A stretch of 5,286 bases of DNA from NCBI GenBank assembly GCA_002382525.1, contig DFYA01000294.1:1-5286 (forward strand). Reading direction: 5' to 3'. Each line of letters opens with the position of its first letter. The first letter of the stretch is position 1. A model generated the notes under the pieces. That model saw only the letters and a program-made list of their open reading frames with translations. It ran no database searches and had not been told where the DNA came from. Below are positions 1 through 5,081 of this stretch, one piece after another. The DNA is from Opitutaceae bacterium UBA4094. GTDB lineage: Bacteria; Verrucomicrobiota; Verrucomicrobiia; Opitutales; Opitutaceae. Made by a program: the position numbers and the translations under genes.

Positions 1-357
1 CTCAAGATCGGCCTCGCCTCCAACTCGACCCACAGCCACGTGGATGGCCACCTCGCCCGACGCGGCATGTTGGAGCTCTTTGACCACATCGCCTGCCGCG
101 ACGACGTCGCCCGCGGCAAGCCCGAGCCCGACGTTTACCTCGCCGCCCTGCGCGGCCTCGGTGTGAACGCGGAGGAAGCCATCGCTTTCGAAGACTCCGT
201 GCCAGGCCATGTGTCCGCCCATCGCGCCGGGTTGCGCGTCATCGTGGTGCCGAATCCAGCCACCGCGCATTTCGAGTTTGCGCACGCCTTTAACAAGCTC
301 GCCGCGTTGACCGAGACGTCGCTCGAAAAACTCACCGCCGCCGTCAGCGGTCGCTGA
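1..357 (+). CDS. HAD-superfamily hydrolase, beta-phosphoglucomutase-like (C-terminal part)
   Basis: This is the 3' part of a gene that begins before the window. The frame is open from base 1 and gives 118 residues ending at TGA 355-357. Three of the four HAD motifs are visible: motif II (the Ser/Thr strand) in IGLASNST at residues 3-10, motif III Lys40 in GKPEPDVY, and motif IV acidic pair E64/D65 in AFEDSVPG. The nucleophile DxD motif and the cap domain would lie upstream of the window. The GKPxPDxY plus FEDSxxG pattern is typical of subfamily IA, the beta-phosphoglucomutase / phosphatase group. These are cytoplasmic enzymes that cleave or transfer phosphate on sugars and other small metabolites. 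The exact substrate cannot be read from this fragment. The 3' end overlaps the convergent phosphodiesterase gene by 14 nt. A GTG at 40 is an internal codon, because motif II lies upstream of it. Confidence 0.9.
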   Translation, partial: LKIGLASNSTHSHVDGHLARRGMLELFDHIACRDDVARGKPEPDVYLAALRGLGVNAEEAIAFEDSVPGHVSAHRAGLRVIVVPNPATAHFEFAHAFNKLAALTETSLEKLTAAVSGR

Positions 358-1087
358 GCTTCTCCCGCAGCCAGCCGGGCCGGTCCGTCGTGATGCTCGC
401 GACACCCGCGTCCGCCAGGGCGCGCGCCCGTCGCATGTCGTTTATTGTCCACACGTGCAACTCGAGGTTCTCGTTGCGCAGGCGCTCCACCAAGGCCGCG
501 TCGATTGGCCAGCCTGCGCTCACGCCAAGCCCGTCGAACCCCTCTTCGTGGCAAAAGCGGATCAACCCCGGCAGCTTTTCCGGATCACCTTCGGGCGTAT
601 CCGCCAAGAACAGCGCACGAGACCCGGCCAGCGCGTGTTTCGCCTCCCGCAGGGCCACCGAGTCGAAACTGATCAACACGATGCGCTCCGCCTCCACCGC
701 GCTCGCGGCGACCGCGCGTTGCAACGCCGGTGCGAGCCCCTCCGCCGCCTTCATCTCGATAAACAGCCGCCGGCCCTTCGGCACCGTTGCCAAAACTTGG
801 CCGAGGGTCGGGACGCGTTCGCCCCGCCACGCGGCGCCTTTCCACACGCCTGCATCCAGCTTCTGGATACTCTCCAACGTCGTCTCGTCCACGCGGGCGT
901 TGCGCCCCGTCGTGCGCATGAGCGTGGGATCATGGATCACGGCCACTTCGCCGTCGGCCGTCAGGTGAACGTCGATCTCCACCGCGTCAGCACCTTGCAC
1001 CCAGCCGAGTTTTACCGCCGTCAACGTGTTCTCCGGGGCATCCCGCGAGGCCCCGCGGTGGGCGACGATTTCGACCGTGTGCTTCAT
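344..1087 (-). CDS. Glycerophosphodiester phosphodiesterase (GDPD family)
   Basis: A complete 247-residue protein of the usual length for a compact bacterial GDPD. It is predicted to hydrolyse glycerophosphodiesters (deacylated phospholipids) to glycerol-3-phosphate and an alcohol. The TIM-barrel family signatures are in order: HRG at 10-12, PENT at 18-21, the metal-binding EID at 37-39, the catalytic HD at 52-53, IEMK at 110-113 (E111, K113), VWTIN at 212-216, and TTDRP at 233-237. The family's key His10, Arg11, Glu37, Asp39 and His52 are therefore all present. There is no signal peptide or membrane segment, so it should be cytoplasmic, perhaps recycling phospholipid head groups. It starts 15 nt after the stop of the exonuclease gene on the same strand, which suggests co-transcription. 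No Shine-Dalgarno sequence precedes the ATG. Its stop lies inside the end of the convergent HAD gene. Substrate head-group preference is unknown. Confidence 0.93.
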   Translation of the reverse strand: MKHTVEIVAHRGASRDAPENTLTAVKLGWVQGADAVEIDVHLTADGEVAVIHDPTLMRTTGRNARVDETTLESIQKLDAGVWKGAAWRGERVPTLGQVLATVPKGRRLFIEMKAAEGLAPALQRAVAASAVEAERIVLISFDSVALREAKHALAGSRALFLADTPEGDPEKLPGLIRFCHEEGFDGLGVSAGWPIDAALVERLRNENLELHVWTINDMRRARALADAGVASITTDRPGWLREKLSDR

Positions 1088-1102
1088 GGAAGTGGTTGGA
1101 GG

Positions 1103-1768
1103 TTAAAAGAGGCCGCCTTGGCGCATCTCGTCGCGCCGTTCGCCGTCCAAGGTGCTCATTTCCAAAAGCCACGCAAGCGACTGCCGCGCCAACTCGGGCT
1201 CGTCCGCCAGCCGCGCGAGGAGCAACGCCCCGGCCAACGCGTCGTAGAGCGCGCAGTGGTAATGCCGCCGGTCCGCCGGACAATGCGCCTCTGCCAGCAC
1301 ATCGAGCCGCGCCTGCAATCCGAACCCAGCAACGACGTCCGCAAGCTTCGCGGAGGTCAGCGTCGGATAAAACTGCGGATACAGCCGCCCGGTATCGATC
1401 CATGCACCCCACTCCGCCACCGAGCTTCCCGTTCGAGCGAAATCCGGTGACGTGCGCGGATACGGCCACACCGATTTGATCAAAGTGTTTTCCGCGTTGG
1501 CAAAATGCGCCGCCAGCGGCCCCGTCTCGCGCCAGGTCGCAAACCGATCGAAGTCGTCGCCGAACGGCGCCTGTGCCACCACCGCGGTTGGGTCGATTCC
1601 GTGCACCGCCACGTCCTCAGCGCGCACGCGGCCGGTTGCGCGACAAAGCCGCGTTTCGGTCGAGACGATCTCCGCGCCGCGCAACGTGACTACGCCGTAT
1701 TCAAGAATTCCCGACGCGATGCTCCCCTCGAAATCGACGAAGTGAATGAGGTGTTCGGTCCAAGCCAT
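1103..1768 (-). CDS. DEDDh-type 3'-5' exonuclease (DnaQ/RNase T-like fold)
   Basis: A 221-residue protein read from ATG 1768. Exo I is FVDFEGS at 10-16 with metal ligands D12 and E14. The family's VHGI follows at 55-58. The Exo II segment is AHFANAENTLI at 87-97. Exo III is HYHCALYD, with the H171-x4-D176 spacing that defines the DEDDh class. A DTGRLYPQFYP stretch (125-135) matches the usual 'DT..L.....P' element between Exo II and Exo III. The predicted activity is removal of 3' nucleotides from DNA or RNA; the substrate is unknown. Exo II is unusual: aligned to the common HNxxFD pattern, Glu93 takes the place of Asp and Phe89 that of Asn. The frame stays open to 1933, but the extra 55 residues are translated intergenic repeat, so ATG 1768 is preferred. 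The gene is divergent from hisN and probably co-transcribed with the phosphodiesterase. Confidence 0.8.
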   Translation of the reverse strand: MAWTEHLIHFVDFEGSIASGILEYGVVTLRGAEIVSTETRLCRATGRVRAEDVAVHGIDPTAVVAQAPFGDDFDRFATWRETGPLAAHFANAENTLIKSVWPYPRTSPDFARTGSSVAEWGAWIDTGRLYPQFYPTLTSAKLADVVAGFGLQARLDVLAEAHCPADRRHYHCALYDALAGALLLARLADEPELARQSLAWLLEMSTLDGERRDEMRQGGLF

Positions 1769-1773
1769 TTTCG

Positions 1774-1928
1774 CCCACGAAACACACGAACCGCACGAAA
1801 TCCAAACCTTCCTCGCCACAATCCAATGTTCGTAATACGAACATTGAGATTTCTTTGCGGGGACGCTGCCGCTGGGCTTGTGCGAGTATCGCCACTCTTT
1901 TTTCCGTGTGCTCCGTGTGTTTCGTGGT
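1774..1928. repeat. Composite inverted-repeat element between the divergent exonuclease and hisN genes
   Basis: This element fills nearly all of the 173 bp between the two divergent start codons. The outer arms are 1774-1800 and 1902-1928, inverted relative to each other and matching at about 22 of 27 positions by hand alignment, including an identical 14-nt stretch, cgtgtgtttcgtgg. Each arm is three 9-nt units of the ttccgtgtg type. On the plus strand the right-arm units are ttccgtgtg, ctccgtgtg and tttcgtggt. The 101-nt interior carries a perfect palindrome (separate entry). It also has a weaker inverted pair, ctcgccacaa at 1812-1821 and ttgtgcgag at 1878-1886. I recall similar repeats as frequent in intergenic DNA of Verrucomicrobiota, but copy number cannot be judged from one copy. 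There is no transposase and no clear target-site duplication. It could be a MITE, a REP/BIME-like element, or a transcribed structured region. Confidence 0.7.
1824..1846. promoter_or_regulatory. Perfect 23-nt palindrome (possible operator or hairpin)
   Basis: The arms are caatgttcgta (1824-1834) and tacgaacattg (1836-1846) around a single central A at 1835, with 11 of 11 positions paired. It lies 56 nt upstream of the exonuclease start and 96 nt upstream of the hisN start, within the composite repeat. The form suits a dimeric regulator binding site for the divergent pair, or the stem of a repeat element. It contains TGTTC and GAACA half-sites separated by 7 nt. The Verrucomicrobia LexA box, as I remember it, has these half-sites 4 nt apart, so I do not call it a LexA box. 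Regulatory function is inference; the palindrome itself is certain. Confidence 0.55.
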
Positions 1929-1941
1929 TTCAACCATCCGC

Positions 1942-2706
1942 GTGGACCTTACGCCCTACCGCACGTTTCTCACCGAACTCGCCCATCAAAGCGGCGACTT
2001 CATCCGCCCCTACTTCGCGAACCCCGCCCTCGCGGTCGAGATCAAGTCCGACGACTCCCCCGTGACCGCCGCCGACAAGGGCGCCGAACAACTCCTGCGG
2101 TCCCTCATCGCCAAAAAATTTCCGTCTCACGGCGTCATTGGCGAGGAGTTCGGCCAAGACCGGCCCGACGCCGAATTCGTGTGGGTGCTCGATCCCATCG
2201 ACGGCACCAAGTCCTTTATCACCGGCGTGCCGCTCTGGGGCACCCTCATAGCGCTTCTGCACCACGGCCAACCGGTGCTCGGCGCGATCCACCAGCCGAT
2301 CCTGCAACAGCTCATGATTGGCGATAATTCAACAACCACGCTCAACGAGCGCCCCGTGCGCGTGCGCGAGTGCGCCCGCATCGAGCACGCCACGCTGCTC
2401 ACCAGCGATCCGTATAACCCCGCCAAATACCAAAACGGTCCCGCCTACGAAGCCTTCGCGCAACGCGCCCGGCTCGTCCGCACCTGGGGAGATTGTTACG
2501 GCTACCTGCTGCTCTCCGCCGGTTTTGCCGACATCGCCGTCGATCCGATCATGAATCTGTGGGACCTCGCCGCCGTCGTGCCGGTGGTGCGCGGCGCGGG
2601 CGGCGTCATCACCGACTGGCTGGGTGGCGACCCGATGAAGGGCACGTCCACCGTCGCCGCTGCGCCCGCGCTGCACGCCGCGGCGATCCGGGCGCTCAAC
2701 GCGTGA
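1942..2706 (+). CDS. hisN: Histidinol-phosphatase, inositol monophosphatase family
   Basis: A 254-residue protein, typical length for the family. It is predicted to dephosphorylate histidinol phosphate to histidinol, the penultimate stage of histidine synthesis, in the cytoplasm with Mg2+. The FIG/IMPase motifs are complete: DDSPVTAADKGAE at 37-49 (Asp45), GEEFG at 67-71 (Glu68/Glu69), the metal-binding WVLDPIDGTKSF at 81-92 (Asp84, Asp87) and NLWDLAA at 205-211 (Asp208). SPVTxAD, GVPLWGTLIAL and WGDCYGY fit the HisN subgroup better than inositol-1-phosphatase or CysQ. Activity on another sugar or inositol phosphate remains possible. No ATG lies between the repeat and the conserved region, so GTG 1942 is chosen. 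An in-frame ATG at 1855 would add 29 residues of translated repeat, and GTG 1924 lies inside the repeat arm. No Shine-Dalgarno sequence is visible. The gene stands apart from other his genes here. Confidence 0.87.
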   Translation: MDLTPYRTFLTELAHQSGDFIRPYFANPALAVEIKSDDSPVTAADKGAEQLLRSLIAKKFPSHGVIGEEFGQDRPDAEFVWVLDPIDGTKSFITGVPLWGTLIALLHHGQPVLGAIHQPILQQLMIGDNSTTTLNERPVRVRECARIEHATLLTSDPYNPAKYQNGPAYEAFAQRARLVRTWGDCYGYLLLSAGFADIAVDPIMNLWDLAAVVPVVRGAGGVITDWLGGDPMKGTSTVAAAPALHAAAIRALNA

Positions 2707-2797
2707 GGGTTGTCGACGAGCCTGACGCTGTTTTCACAGACCAAGGTCTTGCATAAGAGCCGCCCTTGTTTTGCATCGCTGCGGCCAATCCGCTGCA

Positions 2798-3526
2798 ATG
2801 TTACTGTCTCCAAAAAAACTCCTTGGCCTCGCCCTGCTGCCGGTTCTTTCAGGCGCATTCCTTCCTGCGCAAGTCCGCACGTTGACCGACCAATTCGGTC
2901 GCACCCTGCAAGCCGAGGTCCTCGCCCTCGAAGGCGAGACCGTTAAAATCAAACGTGAAGACGGCCAACTATTCGACCTGCCGCTCGCAAACCTCAGCGA
3001 CGACGATCAGGTCGCGATCAAGACATGGGCCCAGGACAACCCGCCGCCACCGCCCCGCGCGTCCACGCCGCCCGCCCAAATCAAGGTGCCCGTGCCAGCA
3101 GCCGGCAGCGTCACCCTCAACGTCTCGCGCGGTAAATTCAACTCGGACACCACCTACCAGTCCGCCTACTACAAGGGAACGAACGAGGAGTGGGGCTACA
3201 ATATCGAGGTGAACAACACCACGCTGCACCCCATCGATAATCTCCGCGTCGAATACATCATCTTCGGCAAACTCTACGGCGGCAGCCGGCAGACGACCCA
3301 ATCCGGCCGGCACGCGGTGCCCTCATTGGAAGGCAAAAAGACCGACTCGTTTCGCACCAAGGCGTTTCGGTTTAGCAAATTTCGCAGCAGCGACGGCTCC
3401 TATAATTATGCAGGCGGCCTCACCGGCGTGTGGGCGCGGCTCTACGCCGGCGACGTCCTGATCGCCGAATACGCCTCCCCCGAAACACTCAAAACCAAGG
3501 AAAAGTGGGTCACGCCCGGTAACTAA
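2798..3526 (+). CDS. Secreted SHD1-domain protein A (first of a tandem trio)
   Basis: A 242-residue exported protein of unknown function. Residues 1-24 form a signal peptide: KK at 6-7, a hydrophobic core LLGLALLPVLSGAFL, and likely cleavage after LPA24. Residues 26-80 match the SLA1 homology domain 1 pattern: RTLTDQFGR, AEVLALEGETVKIKREDGQ, PLANLSDDDQ, and a closing Trp77. In yeast Sla1 this domain binds NPFxD sorting peptides; its bacterial role is unknown. A Pro-rich linker (81-102, PPPPP at 82-86) leads to a C-terminal domain (about 104-237). Its landmarks are SRGKF 110-114, WGYN 132-135, NLRVEY 148-153, GVWARLYAG 210-218 and EKW 235-237. ATG 2798 is preferred over in-frame TTG 2771, because the nine residues before it would precede the signal peptide. 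It lies 91 nt after hisN; no convincing promoter was seen there. Confidence 0.85.
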   Translation: MLLSPKKLLGLALLPVLSGAFLPAQVRTLTDQFGRTLQAEVLALEGETVKIKREDGQLFDLPLANLSDDDQVAIKTWAQDNPPPPPRASTPPAQIKVPVPAAGSVTLNVSRGKFNSDTTYQSAYYKGTNEEWGYNIEVNNTTLHPIDNLRVEYIIFGKLYGGSRQTTQSGRHAVPSLEGKKTDSFRTKAFRFSKFRSSDGSYNYAGGLTGVWARLYAGDVLIAEYASPETLKTKEKWVTPGN

Positions 3527-3564
3527 TTCCCCTTTGCGCCAGTCCGCCTATCACCCCGCCTACC

Positions 3565-4281
3565 ATGACAACGCCCACCCTCCTCCGCTTGCTCCTTGCT
3601 CTCGCGTCGGTCTTCTTCGCCTCCGTCGCGTCCGACGCGAAGACTTTTAACCTCACCGACAAACAGGGCCGCTCGCTCACCGCAGAGGTTCTCGCGCTCG
3701 AAGGCGACAAGGTGAAAATCAAACGCGACGACGGTCAGGTCTTCTCCATCCCGCTCGACACCCTCACCGACAAAGACCAGCGCGCGCTCAAAGCATGGGC
3801 CGACGCCAACCCGCCCGCCATCGATGAGAGCGAGCTGCCAATCCAGTTCAGCCGCGGCAAATTCGACACCCAAAAAGAAAGCCAGCACGGCGGCGCGGTG
3901 ACCGCCTACAAAGACCTTTGGGGCTACAACATCACGCTCACGAACAAGAGCCGACAGGTGCTCACCGATGTCCGCGCCGAATACATCCTTTTCGTCAAAC
4001 AAGACGGCGCCACCGCGGGCGGAAAAACCCTCCCTCTGCGCCGGGTCAAAAAGACCACCAATATCGGCACGGTGGACGTCTACGCCAACGCCACCTTCCG
4101 CACCGAGTCCGTGCCGAGCTTCCGTTACGTGCTCAAGCCGGGCTGGTATTGGAGTGAGACGGGCAACAGTAAACCCATCAAGGACACCCTGCACGGCATG
4201 TGGCTGCGCATCTACGTCGGCAAACAACTGGTGCTCGAAAAGATCACCTCCGAAGACATCGCCAAAAACGAAAAATGGTGA
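3565..4281 (+). CDS. Secreted SHD1-domain protein B (second of a tandem trio)
   Basis: A 238-residue paralogue of its two neighbours, function unknown. The signal peptide is residues 1-25 (hydrophobic LLRLLLALASVFFASVA, likely cleavage after SDA25). The SHD1-like domain spans 26-80: LTDKQGRSL, AEVLALEGDKVKIKRDDGQ, DKDQ, Trp78. By hand about 36 of 55 positions match protein A here, the closest pair in the trio for this domain. The linker is short and lacks the polyproline run. The C-terminal domain has SRGKF 96-100, WGYN 119-122, AEYILF 138-143 and GMWLRIYVG 211-219. The protein ends exactly on the conserved Trp238. It starts 38 nt after gene A, and its end overlaps gene C by 7 nt (ATGGTGA), which suggests one transcript and coupled translation of B and C. 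There is no Shine-Dalgarno sequence before the ATG. Confidence 0.85.
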   Translation: MTTPTLLRLLLALASVFFASVASDAKTFNLTDKQGRSLTAEVLALEGDKVKIKRDDGQVFSIPLDTLTDKDQRALKAWADANPPAIDESELPIQFSRGKFDTQKESQHGGAVTAYKDLWGYNITLTNKSRQVLTDVRAEYILFVKQDGATAGGKTLPLRRVKKTTNIGTVDVYANATFRTESVPSFRYVLKPGWYWSETGNSKPIKDTLHGMWLRIYVGKQLVLEKITSEDIAKNEKW

Positions 4282-5081
4282 CGCCGCTCCCTCCCCTGCG
4301 CGCCCTCGGGCGCCGCCTGCTCGGCGGGGTCGCCCTGTGCACCCTCGCCTTCGCCCAACCGCCCGTCACGCACGCGGAGACGTTTAAGCTCACCGACCAA
4401 CAGGGACGCTCGATCGAGGCCGACGTCCTTTCGGTCGAAAACGACATCGCCCGCATCCGTCGCGCCGACGGCATGCGCTTCGATCTCCCGTTGGCTAACC
4501 TCGTGGAAGCCGACCAAAAAACATTACGCGAATGGGCCCAACGCGAAGCCGACAAACCGCTTCCGCCCAATTCCATCCAAGTGACGGCCGGCCGCGCCAA
4601 ATTCGACTCCACAAGAAAGGAGAGCCAGGTGCCCTGGACCACGACCTATTCGAATGGCACCACCACGACGGAAACGCGCACGCTCGTCACCACCCATGAA
4701 CAATGGGGCTACAGCCTCACCGTCTCGAACACCACGCTCCGTCAGCTCGATAACTTGCGCGTGGAATACCGGTTGTTTGGCGGCGGTATACATTCCGCCG
4801 CCCCCGGCCAGCAGGCCTCGACGATCCGGATCGGCACGCTCAAACCGCGCGACAAGACCATCGTAAAAACCTCCTCGGTCACACTCACCAAAGAAGCCTA
4901 CCGCGGACAATCCGCGCGCCCCGTCGGCTCACAACTGCGAGGTGTCTGGGTGCGGGTTTACCGCGGCGACGAGCTCGTCCACGAATCATCGACCCCGGAT
5001 AGCATCCGGCTCAACGAGACGTGGACGACCGCGCCGGTTAACGCCGGGCCTTCTTTCCGGCAGCGCGATATTCCGCAGTGA
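4275..5081 (+). CDS. Secreted SHD1-domain protein C (third of a tandem trio)
   Basis: A 268-residue paralogue, function unknown. ATG 4275 overlaps the stop of gene B and puts a signal peptide at the N-terminus: RR at 13-14, hydrophobic LLGGVALCTLAFA at 15-27, likely cleavage after THA34. An in-frame ATG at 4200 would bury that signal. The RR pair lacks a full Tat consensus. The SHD1-like domain spans 35-90: ETFKLTDQQGRS, FDLPLANL, Trp87. It is more diverged from A than B is, but shares FDLPLANL exactly with A. The C-terminal domain has AKFDS 108-112, a Thr-rich insertion (122-140) not found in A or B, WGYS 144-147, NLRVEY 160-165, GVWVRVYRG 223-231 and ETW 248-250. After the conserved Trp250 comes an 18-residue tail absent from B. 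The last 44 nt of the gene are antisense to the end of queF. Confidence 0.84.
   Translation: MVTPLPPLRALGRRLLGGVALCTLAFAQPPVTHAETFKLTDQQGRSIEADVLSVENDIARIRRADGMRFDLPLANLVEADQKTLREWAQREADKPLPPNSIQVTAGRAKFDSTRKESQVPWTTTYSNGTTTTETRTLVTTHEQWGYSLTVSNTTLRQLDNLRVEYRLFGGGIHSAAPGQQASTIRIGTLKPRDKTIVKTSSVTLTKEAYRGQSARPVGSQLRGVWVRVYRGDELVHESSTPDSIRLNETWTTAPVNAGPSFRQRDIPQ

Noticed and set aside
455..1450. Long plus-strand open frame (331 codons) across the phosphodiesterase and exonuclease genes
   Set aside because: It is antisense to two genes with clear catalytic motifs, its translation is rich in Arg/His/Pro with no family resemblance, and it follows from GC-biased third positions.
1774..1928. CRISPR-like array reading of the 9-nt units
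   Set aside because: The units are contiguous, only 9 nt long, lack spacers, and occur in inverted blocks.
2738..2749. Short inverted repeat agacc-aa-ggtct between hisN and SHD1 gene A
   Set aside because: The stem is only 5 bp with a 2-nt loop and no following T-run, so it does not make a terminator; too short to claim as an operator.
2749..2777. Possible promoter: ttgcat, a 17-nt spacer, then tgcatc upstream of SHD1 gene A
   Set aside because: The -10 candidate matches the consensus at only two positions, so it is not distinguishable from chance.
3523..4227. Minus-strand open frame (234 codons) opposite SHD1 gene B
   Set aside because: It is the shadow of a gene with a signal peptide and conserved paralogues; the translation has no recognisable domain.
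4278..4280. Alternative GTG start for SHD1 gene C one codon after the ATG
   Set aside because: ATG 4275 is the stronger codon and gives an equivalent signal peptide; no ribosome-binding signal favours the GTG.
4287..4355. Twin-arginine signal in SHD1 protein C
   Set aside because: An RR pair precedes the hydrophobic segment, but the S-R-R-x-F-L-K context is missing; an ordinary Sec signal explains it.
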